Assembly (NCBI RefSeq): GCF_003049665.1
Contig: NZ_PYWM01000002.1
Location: forward strand, 62,001 to 126,000
DNA from: Lysinibacillus mangiferihumi
GTDB lineage: Bacteria > Bacillota > Bacilli > Bacillales_A > Planococcaceae
DNA: 64,000 nucleotides
Reading direction: 5' to 3'
Shown: one piece after another, positions 9,642-18,472 of the stretch
Position numbering within the stretch: position 1 is the stretch's first letter
Layout: every line of letters begins with the position of its first letter
Made by a program: the position numbers and the translations under genes
Notes under the pieces: model-generated
The model's input: only the letters and a program-made list of their open reading frames with translations
Databases searched by the model: none
Told to the model about the DNA's origin: nothing

Positions 9642-10256
9642 ATGAAAAAAATACTATTAACGGGCTTTGTCCCATTTCTAGATTATACAATCAATCCAAC
9701 GATGCAAATTGTAGAAAGTTTAAATGGGAGTATAATGGACGGCTATGAAATTGTTGGACGGACGCTATCCGTTGATTTTCAGCAATCCGCGCAGCAGTTA
9801 AAGGAATATATTGCGGAAATACAGCCTGAAATTATTATGTCCTTAGGGTTAGCTGGTGGACGATTTAAAATCACACCAGAGCGCATAGCGATTAATGTGA
9901 AAGATGGAGAGCCTGATAACAATGGCTACGTGCCTGTTGATGAAAGCATTGATGATGGGGGGCAGGATGCCTATATAACCAATTTACCTATTCGGAAAAT
10001 GGTTGATCGATTATGTAAAGAAGGCTATCCTGCAGAAATTTCAAATACGGCAGGTACCTATCTATGCAATAATATTATGTACGAAGGGCTAGCTTATGCT
10101 AAGCAACATACAGGGATTCGTGCTGGCTTTATTCATATTCCGGCATCTTTTGAATTAGCGATTCAGCACGGCAAAATACCAGGGTGGAATATGCAAGATT
10201 TAATGACTTGCGTTAAGCTTTGTATCGAGGAAACCATTCGTGAAACAAATCATTGA
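9642..10256 (+). CDS. pcp: pyroglutamyl-peptidase I (pyrrolidone-carboxylate peptidase)
   Basis: 204 aa C15 cysteine peptidase that removes N-terminal pyroglutamate from peptides. The N-terminal MKKILLTGFVPF and the catalytic triad are visible: Glu80 in ITPERIAIN, Cys142 in TAGTYLCNN, His165 in GFIHIPA. An upstream in-frame GTG at 9633 exists, but the AGGTGAA at 9631-9637 places the ribosome on the ATG at 9642. It overlaps the next gene by 17 bp. The product, 5-oxoproline, is the substrate of the three downstream subunits, which makes the pathway order clear. Confidence 0.93.
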   Translation: MKKILLTGFVPFLDYTINPTMQIVESLNGSIMDGYEIVGRTLSVDFQQSAQQLKEYIAEIQPEIIMSLGLAGGRFKITPERIAINVKDGEPDNNGYVPVDESIDDGGQDAYITNLPIRKMVDRLCKEGYPAEISNTAGTYLCNNIMYEGLAYAKQHTGIRAGFIHIPASFELAIQHGKIPGWNMQDLMTCVKLCIEETIRETNH

Positions 10257-10941
10257 GTTCCCTCATACAATGTGGATTAGTCAATACACAATCCGATTTG
10301 CCTTTGATGAAGTCATTTCGCAAGAAAATTTTCAGCTAGTCCAACAGTTTAACCGCTTTTTGAAAAAAATGCTACATACCAATCTTATTGAAAGTGTTGC
10401 TAGTTATCATACGGTTACAGCATATGTGAAACATCAAGTGGATATAGCCTTCTTACAAGAACAATGGCTTACAATGCAAAGGAACGCCTATGTTGGTGAA
10501 GCAACAAGCCAACCATTACAAATACCAATTTGTTATGATGAAGAATTTGCTTTGGATATGCACCGTGTGATGAATGTTACAGCTTTGCCATTTGAGGCCA
10601 TAAAAAAATTGCATATGGATAAAGTATATAGTGTCTATTTAATCGGCTTTTTACCTGGATTTCCTTATTTAGGGGACTTACATAGCCAATTATTTGTCCC
10701 ACGTTTAACAAAACCACGCTCGCTTGTGTCCGCAGGCTCTGTCGGTATTGGCGGGTTACAAACAGGGATATATCCCCTCGATTCACCAGGGGGATGGAAT
10801 ATTATCGGTAAGACACCTTTCACATTATTTGATATTCATAGGAAAGCCCCTTTTCTCTTTACTCTTGGAGGTCAAGTGCAATTTTACGAAATAACCAAAC
10901 AGGCATTTTTAGAAATAAAAGAAAAGGAGTGTAGCAATTGA
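10240..10941 (+). CDS. pxpB: 5-oxoprolinase subunit PxpB (KipI family)
   Basis: 233 aa, GTG start with GAGGAAA upstream inside the end of pcp. It has the KipI/allophanate-hydrolase subunit 1 signature GFLPGFPYLG followed by PRLTKPR, GSVGIGG and YPLDSPGGW. With PxpA and PxpC it forms the ATP-dependent 5-oxoprolinase that opens pyroglutamate to glutamate. Older annotation calls this family KipI (sporulation kinase inhibitor), but the pcp-pxpB-pxpC-pxpA order strongly favours 5-oxoprolinase. Confidence 0.9.
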   Translation: MKQIIEFPHTMWISQYTIRFAFDEVISQENFQLVQQFNRFLKKMLHTNLIESVASYHTVTAYVKHQVDIAFLQEQWLTMQRNAYVGEATSQPLQIPICYDEEFALDMHRVMNVTALPFEAIKKLHMDKVYSVYLIGFLPGFPYLGDLHSQLFVPRLTKPRSLVSAGSVGIGGLQTGIYPLDSPGGWNIIGKTPFTLFDIHRKAPFLFTLGGQVQFYEITKQAFLEIKEKECSN

Positions 10942-11810
10942 AGCCACTTCTTATAGTTAAAAAACAAGGTGTTTATGGGAGCTTACAAGATCAAGGGAGG
11001 GAGGGCTACCGAGCATTTGGGGTCCCTCGATCAGGACCAATGGATAGCGTATCATTTCAAGCTGCGCATACTATTGTTGATAATGCGACAGCAGACCAAA
11101 CATCGTTTGAAATGTTTATAGGTGGTTTTGAATTTCAAGCGTTAAATGATGGAATTTATGTATTGACCGGTGCAACTTGTCTGTGTTTATTAAATGGTCG
11201 TCCCATTGAAATGTGGAAAACCTTTCAATTATTTAAGGGAGATATTTTATCTATCAAAAGCGTAAATAACGGCTCCATTGTTTATCTCACACCTAAAGGT
11301 GGATTTCAAACAGACCTCATACTTGGTAGTAAAGCCAGCTTACCAATGGTAGGTAGTACTCCAGGTGTGGGCAGTGTGTTATATGGGCAATATGTTGCGG
11401 CATTACCATTGACAAGAGGGCTGTATGCACCTTATCGCCCTTATTTTCATACGGCTATTACAGTAAGAGTTTTTAAAGGACCTCATTTTCAATTATTTAC
11501 AGAAGCAAGTAGACAACAATTTTTATCTAGCCCCTATCAATTTTCTGGCGGGAATCGTATGGGCTATTATTTAAAAGGGAACGTCCTCGATTTGAAAACG
11601 AGGAAAGATATACTTTCAGAAGCGACCCAATTTGGGACAATTCAAGTGCCACAAAACGGTCAGCCTATTGTTTTAATGGCAGATGCCCAAACAGTCGGTG
11701 GCTATCCAATCATTGCTACCATCCATGAAGATGATTTACATAAAGTTGCCCAAATGCGTATGTTTAACACAATAAGATTTGTACTAATGGAGGAATCGTA
11801 TGCCAATTGA
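10938..11810 (+). CDS. pxpC: 5-oxoprolinase subunit PxpC (KipA / biotin-dependent carboxyltransferase family)
   Basis: 290 aa, TTG start with AAAGGAGTG at good spacing, overlapping pxpB by 4 bp. The N-terminal SLQDQGREGYRAFGVPRSGP and PMDSVSFQAAH are typical of KipA/PxpC. It partners PxpB in the ATP-dependent hydrolysis of 5-oxoproline. It is somewhat shorter than the usual 310-335 aa of this family, but no frameshift is seen. Its last 11 bp overlap pxpA. Confidence 0.88.
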   Translation: MKPLLIVKKQGVYGSLQDQGREGYRAFGVPRSGPMDSVSFQAAHTIVDNATADQTSFEMFIGGFEFQALNDGIYVLTGATCLCLLNGRPIEMWKTFQLFKGDILSIKSVNNGSIVYLTPKGGFQTDLILGSKASLPMVGSTPGVGSVLYGQYVAALPLTRGLYAPYRPYFHTAITVRVFKGPHFQLFTEASRQQFLSSPYQFSGGNRMGYYLKGNVLDLKTRKDILSEATQFGTIQVPQNGQPIVLMADAQTVGGYPIIATIHEDDLHKVAQMRMFNTIRFVLMEESYAN

Positions 11811-12534
11811 TATTAATTGTGATATGGGCGAAGGTATGGATGTTTTGACACTCGACAAAGATGAAGAAATTTTAGACTATGTAACGTCGATTAATATAGC
11901 CTGTGGGTATCATGCAGGGAATCATACAATTATGCATAGGACTGTACAAAATGCTATTCGTAAAAATATTCGTATTGGAGCGCATCCAGGCTATCCTGAT
12001 TTTCAAGGATTTGGGCGTCGAAATATGGATGTTAGTGCGGAAGAAATTTATAATATGATGGTCTATCAAGTTGGTGCTTTGCAAGCATTTGTCTCGGTAG
12101 AAAAAGGCATTCTTCATCATGTGAAGCCACATGGCGCACTGTATAACCAAAGTGCCAATGATATAGAAAAAGCAACAGCCGTTGTCAATGCGGTATATGA
12201 TTTAAACCCAGCGTATGTTTTATATTGTTTAGCTGGTAGCAAAATAGTGAACATTGCGAAGGAAAAGGGCTTACGCGTCTATGAGGAAGTTTTTTCGGAT
12301 CGTCATTACAATGACGATGGGACATTGGTAAGTAGAGAAGAGCCGAATGCATTAATCCAAACAGAAGAAGAAATGCTTGTGCATGTCAAAGGTATTTTAA
12401 CTGCCAATGAAGTGATGTCTGTCCAACAAAAGAAAATACAACTTTCTGCCCAAACATTATGTATACATGGAGATGGCCCACATGCATTGACTTTTGCAAA
12501 GAAGATTTTTGCGTTAAGAAAACAAATAGGATAA
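11800..12534 (+). CDS. pxpA: 5-oxoprolinase subunit PxpA (LamB/YcsF family)
   Basis: 244 aa. The LamB/YcsF signature begins at the N-terminus (IDINCDMGEG), with the conserved NIACGYHAG, GAHPGYPD, VKPHGALYN and FSDRHYND stretches. It completes 5-oxoprolinase with PxpB and PxpC. Last gene of the operon: a strong intrinsic terminator follows within 10 bp. Confidence 0.92.
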   Translation: MPIDINCDMGEGMDVLTLDKDEEILDYVTSINIACGYHAGNHTIMHRTVQNAIRKNIRIGAHPGYPDFQGFGRRNMDVSAEEIYNMMVYQVGALQAFVSVEKGILHHVKPHGALYNQSANDIEKATAVVNAVYDLNPAYVLYCLAGSKIVNIAKEKGLRVYEEVFSDRHYNDDGTLVSREEPNALIQTEEEMLVHVKGILTANEVMSVQQKKIQLSAQTLCIHGDGPHALTFAKKIFALRKQIG

Positions 12535-12542
12535 CAAAAGAG

Positions 12543-12586
12543 AAAAGGTGTTAGATTGATGGCAGTCAATCTAACACCTTTTTTTC
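12543..12586 (+). terminator. strong intrinsic terminator after pxpA (TTAGATTGA-type stem)
   Basis: AAAAGGTGTTAGATTGA (12543-12559) pairs perfectly with 12566-12582, followed by a T run. The TGTTAGATTGA arm recurs in terminators near 27110 and 55350. Confidence 0.92.
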
Positions 12587-12715
12587 TGCGCCGTTGTTGT
12601 CCGCTTCGGCGGTGCTTTCCGCTCAGCACAGTAAGCCGCAACCCTCGCTATCGAGCGGAATGCCCGCGTCTTACGCTGTGTGCGTTCTGAACAGGAGTCA
12701 CCACCTCCGCTACCA
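12586..12715. repeat. GC-rich structured intergenic element, probable dispersed repeat
   Basis: This 130-bp block is clearly GC-richer than its surroundings and non-coding. It contains GCTTCGGCGG, GCTTTCCGCT, a CGCTATCGAGCG palindrome, imperfectly paired AGCACAGTAAG / CTTACGCTGTG arms, and ends in AGGAGTC. The layout recalls GC-rich dispersed intergenic repeats of Bacillaceae. Copy number cannot be seen from one window. Confidence 0.45.
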
Positions 12716-12755
12716 ACAACTAGTGAACTCGAGCAAAATACTTATACTGATGCTA

Positions 12756-13076
12756 TTAAATAGTTGTCACTAATTCTACAGCTTCAATAATAATTGGAGT
12801 GCCTGCTGAGATAGTCGCTGTCACAGTGTTAAATGTAATTTCTGTTGCGGAAACTGTATAGGCATCACCTTCTTGAAGGACACCATTGATATATAAATTA
12901 TAGTACCCATTAATTACGACTGGGAAAGCAGTTGCTGCAGTACCACTGTCAGTCAAAAACGTTGTTGCAGCAAGTGTTGTACCATCTGTAATGGCAAGTG
13001 GTGTTGCTAAAATATTAAAAAATTTCGTGGATGTGCCAGAAACATTGACATTAATATTAATAATGGAAAGTGCCAC
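12756..13076 (-). CDS. DUF4183-family protein
   Basis: 106 aa. The pattern YYNLYINGVLQEGDAYTV followed by AGTPIIIEAVEL is the DUF4183 signature; these small beta-rich proteins occur in spore-formers, often near or fused to collagen-like surface proteins. I place the start at GTG (13074-13076), giving MALSIININV, because the GGAGGTG is 7 bp upstream of it; an ATG two codons earlier would sit on top of the Shine-Dalgarno. No signal peptide. A paralogue lies just upstream on the same strand, so the two are probably co-transcribed. Spore-surface function is inference. Confidence 0.75.
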   Translation of the reverse strand: MALSIININVNVSGTSTKFFNILATPLAITDGTTLAATTFLTDSGTAATAFPVVINGYYNLYINGVLQEGDAYTVSATEITFNTVTATISAGTPIIIEAVELVTTI

Positions 13077-13101
13077 GTGCATTCACCTCCTTTCAATAGT
13101 G

Positions 13102-13527
13102 CTAGTGAATTTCGTTAAAAAAGCCGAGAGATTCAATAATAATGGGTGTTCCTCTATAAATAGTTGCGTTATCAGCATTTAAGATGAGTGCATTTGGTGT
13201 TACGGAATAAATGCCACCTTCCTGCATAACGGCGTTAATATAGAGATTTACATAGCCATTTGGATAGGTGATAATAAATTCTGGTACATTTACGCCGTTA
13301 TCATCAGAAAATAGATTCGCTGCTAAAGTGACCCCATTTGTCAATTGAATATCGGATGTTACTATATAAAAATATCTATTTACTCTAGGAATAACCATCC
13401 CTTCAGGAACAATGATGGAAGGGGGTTGGGGAATAGGGACATCACGAGCTATAATACGAGGCCATCTAAATTGATTTTCACAATCGCATAACGGTGTAAT
13501 CTGAAAACAATGTTTTTGCTTTACCAT
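13102..13527 (-). CDS. DUF4183-family protein with a Cys/Pro-rich N-terminal extension
   Basis: 141 aa. The C-terminal ~95 residues are a DUF4183 domain (NGYVNLYINAVMQEGGIYSV, then RGTPIIIESL), paralogous to the 106-aa neighbour. The first ~45 residues are different: a Cys-containing stretch (CFQITPLCDCEN) and a Pro-rich linker (DVPIPQPPS). AGGAGTGA sits 8 bp before the ATG. The Cys and Pro content suggests a cross-linked or anchored surface protein, possibly spore coat or exosporium; that is inference. Confidence 0.75.
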   Translation of the reverse strand: MVKQKHCFQITPLCDCENQFRWPRIIARDVPIPQPPSIIVPEGMVIPRVNRYFYIVTSDIQLTNGVTLAANLFSDDNGVNVPEFIITYPNGYVNLYINAVMQEGGIYSVTPNALILNADNATIYRGTPIIIESLGFFNEIH

Positions 13528-13881
13528 TTATATAATCACTCCTTTTATTTTGATCTTTATGCCCCTATATTTGTATCAGATTTGTTTAGTGCTGAACCTC
13601 AAATTGTTATTTTGTAACAGCTTTTTAACCTTCACTCTTATTTAAAATATGAAAAAAAAGAAGAATTGCTTAGTTAACTATCCATTTTGCAGATAAAAAT
13701 AGTAGATTTTCTACAAGGATCATGCTACTTCATTTTGGATAAACATGACTATGTTGACGAATATTACGTCTGAAACCTTGATATATATGCTTTTTAAAGT
13801 AAATTAGTGTTATACTTTGCATATCTAATAAGGTAGAATACTAATTGTGAATAATTAAAAGGATAAAGGGGTTACAGTTTT
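13528..13881. promoter_or_regulatory. 354-bp divergent intergenic region with an extended -10 promoter for dynA
   Basis: AT-rich region between the divergent DUF4183 genes and dynA. On the + strand an extended -10 (TG-T-TATACT, 13808-13816) lies about 65 bp before the dynA start; no good -35 is present, as is common with extended -10 promoters. I could not identify a convincing promoter for the DUF4183 pair. Confidence 0.45.
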
Positions 13882-16800
13882 ATGAAAGAATTTGACCAAC
13901 AACTAGAGGGGCTTTTAAAGCAAGCTTCATTACAATACATAATCTATCAGCATAATGGTGATACAGAGCGTATGGATAAAACCTCGCTATTTGCACGTAA
14001 ATTACAACAGAAAGAATATGTCATCGGTTTTGCTGGCCATTTCTCTGCTGGTAAATCAAGTATGATTAATGCCTTATCTGGTGAGAATTTACTTGCGTCA
14101 AGCCCGATACCAACAAGTGCAAATATCGTGAAGGTGCATAAGTCAGAAGAAGATTTCGCCATCGTTTATATGCATAATGAAAAACCTGTTAAGTTTGAAG
14201 CGGGATATGATTTTAAAACCGTTAAAGAACTCAGCAAAAATGGAGATCTTGTATCACAAATTGAAATTGGTCATAGCGCTTCTACATTACCTCTTGGCGT
14301 AACAGTGATGGATACACCTGGTGTTGATTCGACAGATGACGCACACCGTATGTCTACAGAATCAGCTCTTCATATTGCAGATATTGTATTCTATACAATG
14401 GACTATAATCATGTTCAATCGGAGTTGAACTTTCAATTTACAAAACAATTAATGAAATATAATCCAAATGTATATTTAATCGTTAATATGATTGATAAGC
14501 ATAAGGAAAATGAATTAAGCTTTGAAGACTTTAAAGCGACTGTTCACAATTCATTTTCAGCATGGGGCGTTGTGCCAAAAGGCGTCTTTTTCACATCTTT
14601 ACGAGAGCCAGAGCATCCAAATAATGATTTTGAAACAGTGAAAAAAATTGTGATGGATAGCATGAACGATTGGCAAGATCAGCTTGTACAGACAGCGACC
14701 AATACGTTACGTTTATTGCAAAGTGAGCATGACAACTTCTTAATGGAAGAAAAGCAAGATCGTTTAGATATTGATGAAGATATTTTAAGTGCCGATGATT
14801 GGGCACATCATCAGGATATTTTAGAGCAATATAATAAGTTAAATCGTCAAGTAGAATTATTCTCAGTTGAAGCTTGGAATGAAACATTCGAGGAAGAACG
14901 TAAAGAGTTACTTGCCAATGCAGCCATTATGCCGGCCGATGTGCGAGATAAATTGCGTCTTTATTTAGAAAGTAAGCAGGAAGGGTTTAAAGTAGGCGGT
15001 TTATTTTCGGCGAAGAAGAAAACTGAGGAGGAGCGTAATCGTCGTAAAGAAGAAGCATACAGTGCCTATCAAACAGTTGTACACGCTCAAATTACGGGTC
15101 ATTTAAAAGGGCTAATGAAAAAGGCATTAAAAGATGTCGGGGCGTTAAGTGAGGAACGTGCGCAAGCAGTGGATGCTTATGTATTTGATTTACCATTTTC
15201 GTTAATTGAACAGCAAGTACAAGTCGGTGCTATATTAACAGGGGAGGCTGTTCTTAATTTTGCCAACCGTGTTGCAGAAGCAACGAAACGTTATTTTATA
15301 CAGGAAACAGATGTGTGGAAGGATGCCCAAGCAACAACATTACAAGCTGTTGCAACTGAAACGGCAGCACCATCTAAGTTGAAAATGGCTGGTATGCAGG
15401 CGAAAGTAGATGCCATTCAAGCTGTACTAGAAATCGAAGGTTATCAGCAATATAGTGCAGGTGTTATGCATCAAGCAAGCAATGAAATTCGAAAAGAAGC
15501 AAATTATCAACTCACACTTTGGGAAAAAGCGTTTGAGCAGGATTTAGCAGAGATTCGATTATTTGACGAGTCGATGCTCAAACCAAAAGAAGAGATTATA
15601 CAGCAAGAGGAAACGCAACATGCAGTGAGTACATCTAGTCTCCCTATTGAAGGTGTTATAAAACGGGCACTTCATACAGCCAATGCGGTGAAAGAGGTCC
15701 AAGGTTTTGCAGAAGTAGCAAGCTATTTAGAAAACAAAGTAGAGCGATTACAGAAAAAGGACTTTACGATTGCATTATTCGGTGCGTTTAGTGCAGGGAA
15801 ATCTTCCTTCTCGAATGCCCTAATGGGTGCAAAAGTGTTACCAGTATCACCTAATCCTACAACAGCGGCTATTAATAAAATTCGTCCGGTGACACCAGAG
15901 CATCCTCACGAAACAGCAGATGTTCAGTTAAAAACGGCAGCACAAATGCTTGAGGATATCCAAGGTTCTTATGCGGCGATTGGTTTAACGGTTTCGTCTT
16001 TAGATGAAGCATTTAACCGTGCAGATGAAGGACTAGCGGTACAGCTTACTGATGAACGATTAAATGTGCATAAATCATTTATTCGTGCATATAAAGAAGG
16101 CTATCCAACATTTAAAACGGAACTTGGACAAGTGTTACGTGTAGAGCGTGAAGAGTTTGAAAAATTTGTAGCACAAGAAAATAAATCATGCTTCGTCGAT
16201 AATATTGACTTTTATTATGATAGTCCGTTAACGCGTATGGGTGTAACGCTTGTCGATACGCCGGGGGCAGATTCCATCAATGCGCGTCACACAGGGGTTG
16301 CCTTTGAATATATTCGTAATGCGGATGCCATTTTATTTATTACGTACTATAACCACGCATTTGCTAAAGCGGATCGAGAATTTTTAATTCAATTAGGTCG
16401 TGTAAAGGATGCCTTTGAACTTGATAAAATGTTCTTTATCGTTAATGCGATTGATTTGGCAACGACAGAAGAAGAACAAGAAGATGTAAAGGGTTATGTT
16501 CGTTCAGAATTACAACGCTTTGGTATTCGTTTCCCACGTTTATACGGGGTATCTAGCTTAATGGCATTAAAAGAAAAAGTAGAGGGTGCTTCATTTGCAT
16601 CGGGCATGCCTCCGTTCGAGGATGCTTTCCATACATTTTTAAATGATGAGTTAAGTGCATTAGCGGTGCAGGCACTTGCAGAAGAAGTGGACAAAACAGA
16701 GCAACGTTTAGGTGATTTAATTGCTCAAACAGAGGAAAACTTAAAACGTAAAGATGAGCGTTTAGCTGAGTTGACTACGCTTGAACAGCACATTAAATCG

Positions 16801-17493
16801 AAGTTTAATGCGTTAAATACAAGCATGATGGAAAGTGAAACAAAACAGGAACTAGATGAATTATTGTATTATGTTTTACAACGCGTCTTTTATCGCTACC
16901 CTGAATTCTTTAAAGAAGGTTATAACCCCTCAACCTTTGCGGCTATGCCTGCACAGCAAGCATTAGAGCATGCGTTGAAAGAAGTCTTGCAAAGCTTACG
17001 ATTTGATTTTACACAGGAAATGCGTGTTACAAACTTCCGCTTATCCCAATTTATTAGTAAGAAAATGCAACTTCGTTTTAAAGATGAAGTCCGTGAGCTG
17101 AAAGAAATGAACCGTAGCTTCTCGTTTTTAGCCTTTGAATCATCTGAGCCAGATTTATTAGCATTTGAAGGTCCATTTGCAGATGTTACAAAATATGCAA
17201 GTGTGAAATCGCATTTCCGCAATCAAAAAGCATTCTTTGAGAAAAATGAAAAAATCAAGCTAAGTGAAGCGTTAGAAGCATTAACAAAGCCAGATGCTCA
17301 AAATTATTTAGATGGACAAAAAGTAGCACTCATGACTTGGGCCATCTCCTATATTGGTGAAGAAGCGGAAAGATTACGCTTGCATATTTACCATCAAGCA
17401 CTAGAGCAAATTGCAACTGAACGACTTGTGTTACAAGAGGAAAGTCGATTAGCTTCGTGGAAATCAATTTACGCACAACTACAATACGCATGA
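13882..17493 (+). CDS. dynA: two-domain dynamin-like GTPase (DynA type)
   Basis: 1203 aa, the size of Bacillus DynA, which is two bacterial dynamins fused in one chain. P-loop 1 (GHFSAGKSS) is at residues 52-60 with DTPGVD near 150; P-loop 2 (GAFSAGKSS) is at 634-642 with DTPGAD following. Both halves have long helical, coiled-coil-rich regions after the GTPase domain. DynA tethers and fuses membranes and helps cells survive membrane damage and phage; in this family it is membrane-associated from the cytoplasm. The sulfurtransferase gene follows after only 10 bp, so they are probably co-transcribed. Confidence 0.92.
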   Translation: MKEFDQQLEGLLKQASLQYIIYQHNGDTERMDKTSLFARKLQQKEYVIGFAGHFSAGKSSMINALSGENLLASSPIPTSANIVKVHKSEEDFAIVYMHNEKPVKFEAGYDFKTVKELSKNGDLVSQIEIGHSASTLPLGVTVMDTPGVDSTDDAHRMSTESALHIADIVFYTMDYNHVQSELNFQFTKQLMKYNPNVYLIVNMIDKHKENELSFEDFKATVHNSFSAWGVVPKGVFFTSLREPEHPNNDFETVKKIVMDSMNDWQDQLVQTATNTLRLLQSEHDNFLMEEKQDRLDIDEDILSADDWAHHQDILEQYNKLNRQVELFSVEAWNETFEEERKELLANAAIMPADVRDKLRLYLESKQEGFKVGGLFSAKKKTEEERNRRKEEAYSAYQTVVHAQITGHLKGLMKKALKDVGALSEERAQAVDAYVFDLPFSLIEQQVQVGAILTGEAVLNFANRVAEATKRYFIQETDVWKDAQATTLQAVATETAAPSKLKMAGMQAKVDAIQAVLEIEGYQQYSAGVMHQASNEIRKEANYQLTLWEKAFEQDLAEIRLFDESMLKPKEEIIQQEETQHAVSTSSLPIEGVIKRALHTANAVKEVQGFAEVASYLENKVERLQKKDFTIALFGAFSAGKSSFSNALMGAKVLPVSPNPTTAAINKIRPVTPEHPHETADVQLKTAAQMLEDIQGSYAAIGLTVSSLDEAFNRADEGLAVQLTDERLNVHKSFIRAYKEGYPTFKTELGQVLRVEREEFEKFVAQENKSCFVDNIDFYYDSPLTRMGVTLVDTPGADSINARHTGVAFEYIRNADAILFITYYNHAFAKADREFLIQLGRVKDAFELDKMFFIVNAIDLATTEEEQEDVKGYVRSELQRFGIRFPRLYGVSSLMALKEKVEGASFASGMPPFEDAFHTFLNDELSALAVQALAEEVDKTEQRLGDLIAQTEENLKRKDERLAELTTLEQHIKSKFNALNTSMMESETKQELDELLYYVLQRVFYRYPEFFKEGYNPSTFAAMPAQQALEHALKEVLQSLRFDFTQEMRVTNFRLSQFISKKMQLRFKDEVRELKEMNRSFSFLAFESSEPDLLAFEGPFADVTKYASVKSHFRNQKAFFEKNEKIKLSEALEALTKPDAQNYLDGQKVALMTWAISYIGEEAERLRLHIYHQALEQIATERLVLQEESRLASWKSIYAQLQYA

Positions 17494-17503
17494 GGTGATT
17501 CAC

Positions 17504-18313
17504 ATGGGAAAAGTGTTCAAAACAGTTGAGGAAATTCAAGTTGACAGTGTCCGTTTTGTAGATGCTCGCTATGATTTACAAAACAAACAATTTGGAAAGC
17601 AAGCATTTGAAGCAGGTCATGCACCAGGAGCGGTATATATTGATTTAGAGCAGGATTTATCGGATATGGAAAGCGAAAACGGCCGACATCCGATGCCGAG
17701 TAAGGAAAAGCTTACGTCTGTCTTTCAAGAATTAGGTCTGCGCTACGAAGATCAAATTGTCGTTTATGACCAAGGAGCATCACCGTTTGCACCGCGCGCT
17801 TGGTGGATGTTAACCTATGCAGGTTTCCCAAATGTGGTCATTGTCAATGGTGGAGCGACGGCATTGGAAGAAAAAGTGACGTTCACAAAGGATATTGTGA
17901 AATATGCGCCGACAACGCTTGATTTGAATTGGCAAGATCATCTGTATGCGCCACGTGAAGTAGTAAAGGCAATTGTTGATGGAGAACAGTCAGCAACGCT
18001 ATTAGATGCACGAGCTGCTGCCCGTTACCGTGGTGAAGTTGAACCGCTTGATAAAGTGGCGGGTCATATCCCAACTGCTAAAAACTTTGATTGGGAGCAG
18101 TTAAAAGTTGAAGGAACACTGCAAGCTAATGATGCGCTTCGTGCGAAGGTTGCACAAGATGAACACATAGTGGTTTATTGTGGCAGTGGTGTCACAGCAT
18201 CACCGCTCTACGCAGTACTTGCAGATGAAGGGTATGAAAATATTCAGCTCTATACAGGAAGCTATAGTGATTGGATTACAGCATACGATGTAGAAACTGG
18301 AACAAATGAATAA
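17504..18313 (+). CDS. sulfurtransferase with two rhodanese domains (3-mercaptopyruvate/thiosulfate sulfurtransferase type)
   Basis: 269 aa. The N-terminal inactive rhodanese domain (FVDARYDL, HAPGAVYIDLEQDLS) is followed by the active domain with catalytic Cys226 in the loop YCGSGVTAS. A six-residue loop CGSGVT is typical of mercaptopyruvate/thiosulfate sulfurtransferases. An in-frame GTG at 17495 lies within the GAGGTGA ribosome binding site, so the ATG at 17504 is the likely start. Co-directional with and 10 bp after dynA; a terminator follows. Confidence 0.88.
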   Translation: MGKVFKTVEEIQVDSVRFVDARYDLQNKQFGKQAFEAGHAPGAVYIDLEQDLSDMESENGRHPMPSKEKLTSVFQELGLRYEDQIVVYDQGASPFAPRAWWMLTYAGFPNVVIVNGGATALEEKVTFTKDIVKYAPTTLDLNWQDHLYAPREVVKAIVDGEQSATLLDARAAARYRGEVEPLDKVAGHIPTAKNFDWEQLKVEGTLQANDALRAKVAQDEHIVVYCGSGVTASPLYAVLADEGYENIQLYTGSYSDWITAYDVETGTNE

Positions 18314-18320
18314 TTAGGAG

Positions 18321-18349
18321 AAGACGCTCACCTTGGTGGGCGTTTTTTT
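18321..18349 (+). terminator. intrinsic terminator after the sulfurtransferase gene
   Basis: GACGCTCACC and GGTGGGCGTT form a GC-rich hairpin followed by seven T residues. Confidence 0.85.
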
Positions 18350-18472
18350 CTTCAGAAATACGGGCCAGATTAAAATATATCGCTCAGGGGCTTCAAATGG
18401 AAATTTACGCTAAAAATGACTCATCATTCATTTTATGCTACACTTTTTTTACAAAGGGGAAGGGGGCAACAT

